DNA of 64,000 nt from Bacillus_BA songklensis. GTDB lineage: Bacteria; Bacillota; Bacilli; Bacillales; Bacillaceae_H. Location of the stretch: NCBI RefSeq assembly GCF_042649685.1, contig NZ_JBHRZT010000072.1:186001-250000 (forward strand), in the 5' to 3' direction. How positions within the stretch are numbered: position 1 is the first letter of the stretch; each line of letters opens with the position of its first letter. Position numbers and translations under genes: made by a program. The notes under the pieces were generated by a model that saw nothing but the letters and a program-made list of their open reading frames with translations, made no database searches and was not told the DNA's origin. Positions 51,984 to 60,189 of the stretch are shown here, piece by piece.

Positions 51984-52694
51984 TGCGGCCGACTAACAAA
52001 CGAAGGGTCTATGTTGACCTTCAATCACAGCCCATTAAGAGCGCGAATAAAGAAAAAATACTGGACACGGCCATCGACTTATTTTCCAGGAAAGGGTACA
52101 CCGGCGTTTCCGTACAAGGATGAGCTGCTGGCAACGATCTTTCACAATTTTCGCCGGGATATCGTGAACATTCTGCCTCCGATCGAGCAGCTCCACGACA
52201 TTATTGTGCGCATGACGCCAGAACAGTTTCTGCATCGCGGTGTACAGAATTTCATGGATCATATCGATGATCCTATCATGGAGAAAATCTGGCGCATCGT
52301 CTATAACGAACAGTACCGTGACTCTGAAGCAAGAGATATCTTGCTTCAGGACATTACCTATAGGACTTTAGACTTTTTGGAAATCGTTTTTGAAAAAATG
52401 ATGGAGCTGAAACGTATACGGCGGCTCAGTCCCCGGCTGCTTGACGCGGAGTACCAGTACCCCCTTTTCGCGATGGTTGCAGAGTATAATTTGCTGCATT
52501 ATGAACAGAAGGATACAAAAGAAGTTGTGCAGCGAATGGCCGATCATGTTGATTTTTTTATCGAGAATGTGCAAATCGAGCTGTTACTGCACTCTAAGAA
52601 TAAAATGATTTGCAAGCTATACATATCATTGACTTTTGATTTAAGAATACGGCGGATAGCTGGGGGTGTGATCATTGCCAAAGGTTCTTGTTAA
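51984..52694 (+). pseudogene. TetR-family regulator with its DNA-recognition helix deleted
   Basis: From TTG 51984 the frame reads KEKILDTAIDLFSRKGYTGVSVQ, the usual first helices of a TetR domain, then stops at TGA (~52124). In the next frame the protein resumes with YKDELLATIFHNF, which normally follows the recognition helix. The ~20 residues between, containing the recognition helix and the GIxxxSxYxHF-type turn, are missing. The ligand domain (to 52694) is intact and ends inside the start of the hydrolase gene. The regulator can no longer bind DNA, so its targets would be constitutive. Confidence 0.75.
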
Positions 52695-53487
52695 CGGGAT
52701 GACCATGAATTACGAAGTAAGAGGTACGGGTAAACCAGTTCTCTTTATCCACGGAAGCGGCGTGTCCTGGAAAATGTGGGAGCCGCAAATTGAATCGCTT
52801 TCAGAACGATACGAAATGATGATGATTGATATGAGAGGACATGGTGAATCATCAAAAATCTTTCCAAACAATCAATATTCGATGCGGGTTTTAGCTGAGG
52901 ATGTGAAGCACTTCCTGGATGCTATGGGAATCTCCAGGATTTCCATTGTCGGTTTATCCCAAGGGGGTGTTGTGTCCAGTTTATTTGCTGTGCAATACCC
53001 TGAATATGTTGAGAAATTAGTTCTTTCCAATAGTTATAGTGAAGTGCCGAAAGTTGCTGGCTGGGTATTACATGCATCAAATGCCATTTTCAAATGGCTG
53101 CCTTATGAACTGATTTTAAAGCTAATCCTCATGCCTTATGGGAGAGACGAATACACAAAGAAAATCATTCGAGATTCGATTAGTGTCGATAAAGAAATGC
53201 TATTGGCGATGAAAACATCTGAATTTCCAGAGCATACAAACGAGCTCCACAAAATAACAGCTCCCACTTTAGTGATGGTGGGAGACAAAAAGAACATTGG
53301 TCCCGAAGTGCAAGCGGGAGAAATTATTTTTAAACATATTCCCGATGCGGCATTAGCTATATTCAAAGATGCATTTGACCCTTTAAGTACCATGCGCCGC
53401 GATATTTTTAATGAAATGGTTTTGGATTTTTTAGACGGAAAACGATTAAAACAGTATGACGGGATTACCTATGAGTATAAAGATTAA
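52675..53487 (+). CDS. Alpha/beta-fold hydrolase
   Basis: A 270-residue alpha/beta hydrolase. FIHGSGVSWKMW holds the oxyanion turn, IDMRGHGESS the strand-4 loop, and VGLSQGGVVSSL the nucleophile Ser. The acid and His are expected near MVGDKKNIGPEVQ and the C-terminus; the usual G-H motif before the last helix reads FKDAFDPLST, so the catalytic His is not obvious, which is odd for this family. TTG 52675 follows GGGGGTG and overlaps the TetR remnant by 20 bases. The substrate is unknown. Confidence 0.78.
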   Translation: MPKVLVNGMTMNYEVRGTGKPVLFIHGSGVSWKMWEPQIESLSERYEMMMIDMRGHGESSKIFPNNQYSMRVLAEDVKHFLDAMGISRISIVGLSQGGVVSSLFAVQYPEYVEKLVLSNSYSEVPKVAGWVLHASNAIFKWLPYELILKLILMPYGRDEYTKKIIRDSISVDKEMLLAMKTSEFPEHTNELHKITAPTLVMVGDKKNIGPEVQAGEIIFKHIPDAALAIFKDAFDPLSTMRRDIFNEMVLDFLDGKRLKQYDGITYEYKD

Positions 53488-53534
53488 TTTACGTATCAGT
53501 GTCTGTCACATTTGGCATATTTAGATACTTAAAA

Positions 53535-53571
53535 GCAATAAAAAACAGGTAAGGGTTGCTCACCTGTCCTA
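53535..53571 (-). terminator. Intrinsic terminator of the small helical protein gene
   Basis: On the minus strand, ACAGGTGAG-CAAC-CCTTACCTGT is followed by TTTTTTATT, directly after the stop of the gene at 53569. Confidence 0.75.
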
Positions 53572-53859
53572 GAATGGATCGTTATTATGATCGCTGAATG
53601 CCTCGATTGCTTGATCAATCGCACGATAGGCGCCTCCAAAGGCGTTTGTTGCAGAAAGGTCCTCAGCATTCTCCAATTGTACTTGTGCATGTTTGGCATG
53701 TGTAACCGCACGGATGACATCTTCCAACATGGCAGCCTTGTCGCCGGCTGCAGCCTTTGCCTGTTCCAGTTCTTTAATGCAGTGGTCCAAGTCATGCGCT
53801 TTTGGATCGTCGAAAGATTGTTCCAATGCGTCTTTCACATGTTGCAATACTTGTTTCAT
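53569..53859 (-). CDS. Small acidic helical protein of unknown function
   Basis: A 96-residue, soluble, mostly helical protein rich in Ala, Asp, Glu and His. Segments such as LEQSFDDPKAHDLDHCIKEL, DVIRAVTHAKHAQVQLENAE and ATNAFGGAYRAIDQAIEAF show regular helix-forming spacing. It has its own terminator and a ribosome site (AGGGAAACGA) before ATG 53859, so it is probably expressed. I do not recognise the family. The two His-containing helices could bind a metal, but this is only a guess. Confidence 0.65.
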   Translation of the reverse strand: MKQVLQHVKDALEQSFDDPKAHDLDHCIKELEQAKAAAGDKAAMLEDVIRAVTHAKHAQVQLENAEDLSATNAFGGAYRAIDQAIEAFSDHNNDPF

Positions 53860-54027
53860 TCGTTTCCCTCGTTTCCCTCGTTTTATTAAAAGTCATTTCC
53901 ATAAGGTAGTGTGACCAACTTGTTGCCCTTTATGTAAGATTCTTTTAAAGAGGGATGTTGCTTTCTCCATTTTGTCTGCTTTATGTCGCATAACATTATC
54001 CGGTAATTGCACCGTTCTTTTTATCCG

Positions 54028-54086
54028 CGCCTGTCACTATCCGAAAATGGTTGAATGAATCAATGAATTCGGGTGGTGCAGGTACG
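54028..54086. repeat. Palindromic repeat, copy near 54 kb
   Basis: TTTTTATCCGCGCCTGTCAC starts it and ATTCGGGTGGTGCAGGTAC closes it. The right arm is degenerate compared with the copy at 34707. The left flank is shared with 33339. Confidence 0.6.
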
Positions 54087-54123
54087 TTTCGTTCATTACA
54101 AGATGGTGAAGAAGGATAAAATG

Positions 54124-54163
54124 AAAAAGGAGCCGGCTGGTATATTTACTGCCTGGCTCCTTT
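54124..54163. terminator. Intrinsic terminator
   Basis: AAAAAGGAGCCGGC...GCCTGGCTCCTTTCTT pairs through nine or more bases and lies beyond the end of the oxidoreductase gene on the opposite strand. Confidence 0.6.
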
Positions 54164-54239
54164 CTTACGCTTTCATTCAGCACATGAAAAACTGTACAAA
54201 GTATCATGATAGTGCGTATATCAAATCAATTGTTTTTTC

Positions 54240-55262
54240 CTATTTCGTAATCTCAGCCACAATTTCGAAGGAACGAAGACGCTTCTCGTGATCAAAAATC
54301 TGGGCATTTACCATGATTTCGTCGGCCTGGGTATCATCTAAAAATTCCTGCAGCTTTTCCTTGACGGTCTCAGGGCCTCCAATGATGGAGGAGCCGAGTT
54401 GTTGTTCCAGGACTTCCTTTTCGTACTCGCTCCAGAGATCGTCCATGTTGTCCACCGGCGGTTGCAGCGGTGCTGGATGATTCCGGATCAAGTTCAGGAA
54501 TTGTTGCTGCATGGAAGTGGCCAGGCGGCGCGCTTCCTCATCGGTATCGGCAGCAATCACATTAACCCCGACCATTGCATAAGACGCATCCAGCACTTCC
54601 GAAGGACGGAAGTGACGGCGGTATAACTCCAGAGCCGGCAGTGTGTTGTTAGGCGAGAAGTGGCTGGCAAAGGCAAATGGCAGACCGAGCTGGCCGGCCA
54701 GCTGTGCGCTGAAGCCGCTTGAACCCAATAACCAAATTGGAATGTTCAGCCCCTCACCAGGAATCGCCCTTACATGCATTTTTCCTGAAGCTAAAGACGG
54801 ATCAAAATAGGCGCGCAGTTCAGCCAATTGCTCGGGGAAATCCTGGCCATCGCTTCTGCGGTCACGTCTTAAAGCATGTGCAGTAAGCTGGTCAGTGCCC
54901 GGTGCACGGCCGAGACCCAGATCGATGCGTCCCGGAAACAGAGACTCGAGCGTCCCGAACTGTTCCGCAATCACCAGGGGAGCGTGATTGGGCAGCATGA
55001 TTCCGCCAGAGCCCACTCGGATTTTTGATGTGCCGGCTGCCACATGGCCAATGACGACAGATGTCGCCGAACTGGCGATACCGGGCATATTATGGTGCTC
55101 TGCCAGCCAGTAGCGGTTATACCCCCATTTTTCAGCATGGCGTGCAAGATCAAGTGTATTTCGCAACGAATCGGAAGGACTGCCACCGACCACAATCGGA
55201 GAAAGATCAAGCACGGAAAATGGAATATCACTTAGTCGTTTTCCGTTTACATTTACAGACAT
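54240..55262 (-). CDS. LLM-class flavin-dependent oxidoreductase (MsnO8-type)
   Basis: A 340-residue luciferase-like monooxygenase with an (alpha/beta)8 barrel that uses FMNH2 or F420-type cofactors. Subfamily blocks are IPFSVLDLSPIVVGGS, YWLAEHHNMPGIASSA, RVGSGGIMLPNHAPL, FGTLESLFPGRIDLGLGRAPGTD and WLLGSSGFSAQLAG. I use ATG 55262, which has AGAAGATG upstream; a longer open stretch to 55439 is hydrophobic and has no site. It is a stand-alone gene. An N-terminal scrap of a related gene is at 39564. The physiological substrate is unknown. Confidence 0.87.
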   Translation of the reverse strand: MSVNVNGKRLSDIPFSVLDLSPIVVGGSPSDSLRNTLDLARHAEKWGYNRYWLAEHHNMPGIASSATSVVIGHVAAGTSKIRVGSGGIMLPNHAPLVIAEQFGTLESLFPGRIDLGLGRAPGTDQLTAHALRRDRRSDGQDFPEQLAELRAYFDPSLASGKMHVRAIPGEGLNIPIWLLGSSGFSAQLAGQLGLPFAFASHFSPNNTLPALELYRRHFRPSEVLDASYAMVGVNVIAADTDEEARRLATSMQQQFLNLIRNHPAPLQPPVDNMDDLWSEYEKEVLEQQLGSSIIGGPETVKEKLQEFLDDTQADEIMVNAQIFDHEKRLRSFEIVAEITK

Positions 55263-55616
55263 ATTTTCATCTTCTTTCTTTATATAATGATAGATGCCTA
55301 TGGGGACAAGCTTTTCACGTTTTTTATTCTTTACCCGTTCCCCCTTAAAAAAGCAACTATATTTTATCAATTTTTTTTGATGTTTTAAAATATAACGACT
55401 CGATGACAGAAACAGCTGGACGAAGTGAAAGATATACATTCATGCGGGTATCGTGTAATTTATTATGTTTAAAGCGTTAATCAACATACTCCGGTTATAA
55501 GGATTCAGATTAGAAAGAGCCTGGCTTCAATATGTTGCATCCCAAACGGCTAATGGGTATCATTTATGTTAAAAAGCACCATCTATAGAAAGTGGTACAA
55601 GAAAGGATGAAGCAAG

Positions 55617-56207
55617 ATGGGAAACAAGCTGCCTCCCGGTCAATTTGAAACAGAAAATTGGCCCATTCTGCATCAGGGGGATGTGTACGAATTCAGTGAA
55701 GATACATGGAATTTCAGATTATTTGGTGAAGTGAAGGAAGAAGTCTCCTTATCATATTCAGACGTGATGAAGCTGCCAAAGACTGTATCCACCATTGATA
55801 TGCATTGTGTCACGACATGGTCAAAATTCGGGACGACGTTTGAAGGAATCGCACTGCGTGAGTTGGTGAATCTAGCTGAGCTCAATGAGGGTGCAAAATA
55901 TGTCAAAATATACGGCTACTATAACGGCGATCCGTTCGGATATTCAGCAAATATGCCGCTCGAACCATTGTTAGGGGACGACGCTTTGTTTGTTTATCGG
56001 TGGAAAGATCAGAACCATGAGTGGGAGGAGATTACCCCGAAGCATGGTTACCCATTACGTTTGATTCCGCCGGCCTCCTTCTATTTATGGAAAGGCACGA
56101 AATGGGCTTCCGGAATTCGATTTATGAAAGAAGATGAAGCAGGATTTTGGGAAGAATTGGGCTATTCCATGACAGCCAATCCATTCAAAGAGGAACGTTA
56201 CCGCTGA
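55617..56207 (+). CDS. Molybdopterin-dependent oxidoreductase (sulfite oxidase fold)
   Basis: A 196-residue protein consisting only of the molybdopterin-binding domain of the SUOX/YedY family. The likely molybdenum-ligand cysteine lies in STIDMHCVTTWSK; GIALRELV, YYNGDPFGYSANMPLEP and HGYPLRLIPP match the domain. It lacks a Tat signal and the heme or dimerisation domains of sulfite oxidases, so it probably works in the cytoplasm with an unknown electron carrier. ATG 55617 follows AAAGGATGAAG. No molybdenum-cofactor genes are near. Confidence 0.85.
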   Translation: MGNKLPPGQFETENWPILHQGDVYEFSEDTWNFRLFGEVKEEVSLSYSDVMKLPKTVSTIDMHCVTTWSKFGTTFEGIALRELVNLAELNEGAKYVKIYGYYNGDPFGYSANMPLEPLLGDDALFVYRWKDQNHEWEEITPKHGYPLRLIPPASFYLWKGTKWASGIRFMKEDEAGFWEELGYSMTANPFKEERYR

Positions 56208-56243
56208 ATAAACAGGATGACGAAGCGATTCTCACTTAGCATT

Positions 56244-56312
56244 TGTGCCTGTGTCACTACCCGGACGTTGTCGAATAAATCGACAGGATGCTGGAGGTGG
56301 CAGGCACTTTTG
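56244..56312. repeat. Palindromic repeat with AAATCGACAGGATG core
   Basis: TGTGCCTGTGTCACTACCCG opens and GGAGGTGGCAGGCACTTTTG closes the copy. The inner GAATAAATCGACAGGATG is shared with the copy at 34707. Confidence 0.7.
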
Positions 56313-56774
56313 TTAGGGATATTGAAGAAACATCCAAAAAACAGGCTATCTCGATTTACAGGGATGGCTCCTTCTCATCAAGAGGTATTACATAATTTCT
56401 TTCCAAGAGTGACAAAAAAGAAGAGTAGTAGTGAAATGGTTGACCGAACAAGAAAGCTTGTCATCTTTGGATGTGGAATAAAATGAATAGATTTCCTTCA
56501 TGTTTGATGTTGTTTATGTGGTCCTGGTCACCAATCCATACATATTTCATTTTTCTTCTCCTTTCTATCTTATAACCAACATTAATAATACTGGCAGAAA
56601 CGCTTTAGCCTTCTTATAAATGTATCGTCAAAAAACATGTTCATTTCGATTTCTTTCATAGCCGCTCGCTTTCTTCTCTTGGAAAATGATTTGCTTTTTT
56701 CAGTGTAACATTTATCGGTCGGGATAGGAACTTTTGATCATTTTTTAACTCCTGTTATAGAGCCTTCTTTTTAT
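56313..56774. other. Intergenic stretch, no gene seen
   Basis: No gene recognised on either strand. Scattered short frames lack start signals. The left part may hold gene debris (TKKKSSSEMVDRTRKL near 56414-56461), with no family assignment. Confidence 0.35.
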
Positions 56775-56922
56775 CCCGCTCTAACGGGCAGTAAGACCCC
56801 CACCTCAAAGTTCAGGGGAACAAAGAGGCTTAGGTGGGGATAACTGCCCATAAGAACCCGATAAGTTCAACTAACGATCAGTGGGGGATGAACGAAAACC
56901 CCCCACTGATGGAAGTTTCCTA
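56775..56922. mobile_element. IS200/IS605-like palindromic remnant
   Basis: Two hairpins stand side by side: GGGCAGTAAGACCCCCACCT pairs with AGGTGGGGATAACTGCCC, and ATCAGTGGGGG pairs with CCCCCCACTGAT. Between them lies CCCGATAAGTTCAACTAACG. The pairing and words such as GTTCAAC-TAACGATCAGTGG are what I recall from ends of IS200/IS605-type elements in Bacillaceae. No transposase remains. It could be a non-autonomous element built from two ends. Confidence 0.45.
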
Positions 56923-56967
56923 TATTCGCATTTTTTGTTCGATCTCCTTGAGCATCTTAAAAGGTTC

Positions 56968-57026
56968 TAAATAATGTAGCATGGACCGCTGTTGTTCATG
57001 TTATATTATTTGTGTGAATTTATATA
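56968..57026 (-). mobile_element. MITE-like repeat, partial degenerate copy H
   Basis: On the minus strand it reads TATAAATTCACACAAATAAT, then hairpin 1 with arms AAATAATATAACATGAAC and GTCCATGCTACATTATTT. Hairpin 2 and the right end are missing. It lies just upstream of bluB. Confidence 0.6.
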
Positions 57027-57070
57027 TTTTTATATAGCAGTATTTAAGAATAGAATAATGGAGGAGAACT

Positions 57071-57715
57071 ATGTTTACTAAAGAAGAAAGGGAAGCAGTA
57101 TATAAAGCTATATATAGCAGAAGAGATATTCGAAGTTTTTTGCCTAACCCCGTTCCCGTAGAGACCATACATAAAATATTAGATGCTGCTCATCATGCCC
57201 CTTCGGTAGGATTTATGCAGCCTTGGAACTTTATTTTAATTTCTTCTCAAGAAATCAAGGAACGTCTGGCTTGGGCCGCTGATAAAGAGAGAAGGGCACT
57301 AGCTATTCATTATGAAGGGGAAAAAGAAAATAAGTTTCTTAGTCTCAAAATTGAAGGTCTAAAAGAAGCTCCTTACACCATTTGTGTAACATGTGACCCA
57401 ACTAGAGGAGGTTCACACGTATTAGGACGCAATTCCATTCCCGAAACCGATATTCTTTCAACTGCCTGTGCTATTCAGAATATGTGGTTAGCGGCTTGTG
57501 CGGAAGGATTAGCAATGGGATGGGTTAGTTTTTACAAGAAAAATGATATTCGCGATATTTTGGGAATTCCCCCCCATATTGATCCAATTGCTCTTATGTC
57601 TATTGGCTATACAGATCAATACCCGGAAAAACCGCTTTTAGAATTAGCGAATTGGGAAAAAAGACGATCCTTAAATGATCTTATTTTTGAAAATAAATGG
57701 GGATACCGAAAATGA
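57071..57715 (+). CDS. bluB: 5,6-dimethylbenzimidazole synthase (BluB)
   Basis: A 214-residue flavin-destructase of the nitroreductase fold that converts FMNH2 into 5,6-dimethylbenzimidazole, the lower ligand of cobalamin. Typical blocks are YSRRDIRSFLPNPV, HHAPSVGFMQPWNFI, CDPTRGGSHVLGR and MGWVSFYKKNDIRDILGIP. ATG 57071 follows TGGAGGAG. It lies upstream of the thiamin gene thiC, but the TPP riboswitch between them gives thiC its own control. No other cobalamin genes are in the window, so it may support use of imported corrinoids. Confidence 0.9.
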   Translation: MFTKEEREAVYKAIYSRRDIRSFLPNPVPVETIHKILDAAHHAPSVGFMQPWNFILISSQEIKERLAWAADKERRALAIHYEGEKENKFLSLKIEGLKEAPYTICVTCDPTRGGSHVLGRNSIPETDILSTACAIQNMWLAACAEGLAMGWVSFYKKNDIRDILGIPPHIDPIALMSIGYTDQYPEKPLLELANWEKRRSLNDLIFENKWGYRK

Positions 57716-57971
57716 AAAGACTCGTGCTCTTTCCCTTCCTTCATTCTTGAACTGACCGGGTTCGCTCAATAAGCTAAAGTTGAAGGCTGATCGTATCTTT
57801 ATACATTTGGAGCCATAAGCAGAACAGGAGAAAGACAGAGCCTGTTTAAAAGTTTTCCAAGGCGGAATCAATGTGATTGACAACACGGCCTGAAAAAATA
57901 TAGGTAATTAGAACTATTTACAAGTTTGAATGCGAGAGTCTATATTTAATTTGTACAATTTAAAATGTTTA

Positions 57972-58070
57972 GACTAGGGGTGTCCAATAAGTTGGGCTGA
58001 GAGAGAAACACGATGAAGTTTCTTAACCCTCAGGACCTGATCTGGTTCATACCAGCGTGGGGAAGTTAGA
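57972..58070 (+). promoter_or_regulatory. TPP riboswitch (THI element)
   Basis: Canonical thi-box: GGGGTGTCC, GGGCTGAGAGAG, AACCCTCAGGACCTGATCTG and GGTTCATACCAGCGTGGGGA in the right order and spacing. It lies 150 bases upstream of thiC and binds thiamin pyrophosphate to stop expression. The terminator stem at 58121 is its likely output. Confidence 0.95.
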
Positions 58071-58120
58071 ATCTACTGAATCAATAATGACGTGTGGTCA
58101 TTGTTGCGTGCATACTAACA

Positions 58121-58155
58121 TCAGCCGGGTCTTAAATATAAGATCCGGCTTTTTC
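58121..58155 (+). terminator. Riboswitch-controlled terminator
   Basis: AGCCGGGTCTTA-AAT-ATAAGATCCGGCTTTTT is a strong hairpin with T run between the TPP aptamer and thiC. It fits transcription termination when TPP is bound. Confidence 0.88.
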
Positions 58156-58216
58156 ATGCTGTAAATGGATTGGATTTTGTTCTTTTTCATCATCTTAAAA
58201 AGGAGAGAATGAAATC

Positions 58217-59998
58217 ATGGTGAACAATTCAGTAAATGACATGAACCTTTCAATCATGTCTAGTTTTTCAGGAAGTAAAAAAGTTTATGTCGAGGGGTCT
58301 AGACCTGATATCAAAGTTCCGATGCGCGAGATTCGACTAGAGCCAACAACCGGATCATTTGGTGAAGAGGAAAATCCGCCTGTACGTGTCTATGACACTA
58401 GCGGCCCCTACACGGACTCTGATTATTCCGTTGATATTCGTAAAGGTCTTAGCCCTTTACGCCGTAACTGGGTTCTTGAACGCGGGGATGTAGAAGAATA
58501 TGAAGGCCGTGAAGTAAAACCTGAAGACAACGGCTATAAAAAAGATGATCCCCGGGCTAATTTAGAAATCTTTCCGGGACTAAAACGAAAACCATTGCGT
58601 GCAAAAAAAGGGAAAAATGTCACCCAATTACACTATGCACGTCAAGGGATTATTACTCCTGAAATGGAGTTTATCGCCATAAGAGAAAATGTTTCTCCCG
58701 AATTTGTTCGAGATGAAGTAGCACGGGGGCGTGCGATTATTCCTGCTAATATTAATCATCCGGAAAGTGAACCAATGATCATCGGGCGCAATTTCCATGT
58801 GAAAATTAATGCGAATATTGGGAATTCAGCTGTCACTTCTTCCATTGAAGAAGAAGTCGAAAAAATGACATGGGCTACCCGCTGGGGAGCAGATACCATG
58901 ATGGATCTCTCTACCGGTAAAAATATACATACAACCCGTGAATGGATTATTCGAAATTCTCCAGTACCGGTTGGAACAGTTCCGATTTATCAAGCCCTTG
59001 AAAAAGTAAACGGAATCGCTGAAGATTTAAACTGGGAAGTTTTTCGCGATACATTAATTGAGCAGGCGGAGCAAGGCGTTGATTATTTTACCATCCATGC
59101 GGGCGTGCTTCTGCGCTATATCCCGTTAACTGCCAAGCGCGTGACAGGAATTGTATCCCGGGGCGGTTCCATTATGGCTCAATGGTGTCTGGCTCACCAT
59201 AAGGAAAACTTCCTTTACACTCATTTTGAAGAAATCTGTGAAATTATGAAGACTTATGATGTATCTTTCTCTTTAGGAGATGGTCTTCGTCCCGGCTCCA
59301 TTGCAGATGCAAATGATGAAGCGCAATTTGCAGAATTGGAAACACTAGGTGAACTGACAAAGATTGCCTGGAAGCATGATGTTCAAGTCATGATTGAAGG
59401 ACCAGGCCACGTGCCTATGCATTTAATCAAAGAAAATGTAGATAAGCAAATGGAAATTTGTCAAGAAGCTCCATTTTATACACTCGGGCCTCTTACAACA
59501 GATATTGCCCCTGGCTATGATCATATTACTTCGGCGATTGGCGCTGCTATGATCGGCTGGTTTGGTACAGCGATGCTTTGCTATGTGACACCGAAAGAAC
59601 ACCTTGGACTCCCGAATAAAGAGGATGTCAGAGTAGGGGTTATCACTTATAAAATCGCCGCCCATGCTGCTGACTTAGCAAAAGGCCATCCCGGCGCCCA
59701 AAAACGAGATGATGCCCTTTCAAAAGCAAGATTTGAATTTCGCTGGCGAGATCAGTTTAATCTTTCTCTTGATCCTGAAAGAGCCATGGAGTACCATGAT
59801 GAAACCCTTCCGGCTGAAGGGGCCAAAACAGCCCATTTCTGTTCGATGTGCGGCCCGAAATTCTGCAGCATGAGAATTTCGCAAGATATTCGTGATTTAG
59901 CAAAGGAAAAGGGTCTTGGCTTCGAATCTGTTATTGATGAGGGATTGAAAGAAAAAGCAAATGAGTTTAGAAAGACCGGCGGCGAAATCTATCAATAA
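58217..59998 (+). CDS. thiC: Phosphomethylpyrimidine synthase
   Basis: A 593-residue radical SAM enzyme converting aminoimidazole ribotide to hydroxymethylpyrimidine phosphate for thiamin. The long N-terminal domain (SSFSGSKKVYVEGSRPD) and barrel (GLSPLRRNWV; TIHAGVLLRYI; IEGPGHVPMHLI; PGYDHITSAIGAA) are complete, and the C-terminal cluster motif is CSMCGPKFC (CxxCxxxxC), typical of ThiC. ATG 58217 follows AAAGGAGAG. It is controlled by the upstream TPP riboswitch. A small zinc-ribbon-like gene follows in the same transcript. Confidence 0.97.
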   Translation: MVNNSVNDMNLSIMSSFSGSKKVYVEGSRPDIKVPMREIRLEPTTGSFGEEENPPVRVYDTSGPYTDSDYSVDIRKGLSPLRRNWVLERGDVEEYEGREVKPEDNGYKKDDPRANLEIFPGLKRKPLRAKKGKNVTQLHYARQGIITPEMEFIAIRENVSPEFVRDEVARGRAIIPANINHPESEPMIIGRNFHVKINANIGNSAVTSSIEEEVEKMTWATRWGADTMMDLSTGKNIHTTREWIIRNSPVPVGTVPIYQALEKVNGIAEDLNWEVFRDTLIEQAEQGVDYFTIHAGVLLRYIPLTAKRVTGIVSRGGSIMAQWCLAHHKENFLYTHFEEICEIMKTYDVSFSLGDGLRPGSIADANDEAQFAELETLGELTKIAWKHDVQVMIEGPGHVPMHLIKENVDKQMEICQEAPFYTLGPLTTDIAPGYDHITSAIGAAMIGWFGTAMLCYVTPKEHLGLPNKEDVRVGVITYKIAAHAADLAKGHPGAQKRDDALSKARFEFRWRDQFNLSLDPERAMEYHDETLPAEGAKTAHFCSMCGPKFCSMRISQDIRDLAKEKGLGFESVIDEGLKEKANEFRKTGGEIYQ

Positions 59999-60018
59999 CG
60001 GCAGGGAAGGAGAGTTCG

Positions 60019-60189
60019 ATGAATCGGGTGATCCAGATTAAAGAAGAAATGAAACAGTTGGAAACTCAGCTTGAACAGTTAAAAAAAGAGCTGAACCTTC
60101 TACAAACCAATTGTGACCACGAATTTAAAACTAACAATTATATACAAGAATGTACAAAATGTCATTTAATTGAGAGCCTAAATTGGTAG
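60019..60189 (+). CDS. Small coiled-coil/zinc-ribbon-like protein
   Basis: A 56-residue protein too short for most gene finders. GGAAGGAG precedes ATG 60019 at proper spacing, 20 bases after the thiC stop. The first half is a coiled coil (IKEEMKQLETQLEQLKKELN); the second half has CDHEF and CTKCHLIESLNW, three cysteines and a histidine that could bind zinc. Similar short proteins with CxH...CxxC ends occur in Bacillaceae, without known function as far as I recall. Confidence 0.7.
   Translation: MNRVIQIKEEMKQLETQLEQLKKELNLLQTNCDHEFKTNNYIQECTKCHLIESLNW

Noticed and set aside
56217..56486. Open frame over the palindrome at 56244
   Set aside because: The frame consists largely of repeat sequence and has no ribosome site.
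7461..57026. Repeat copies as a CRISPR array
   Set aside because: Copies are far apart, long and structured, without regular spacers or cas genes.
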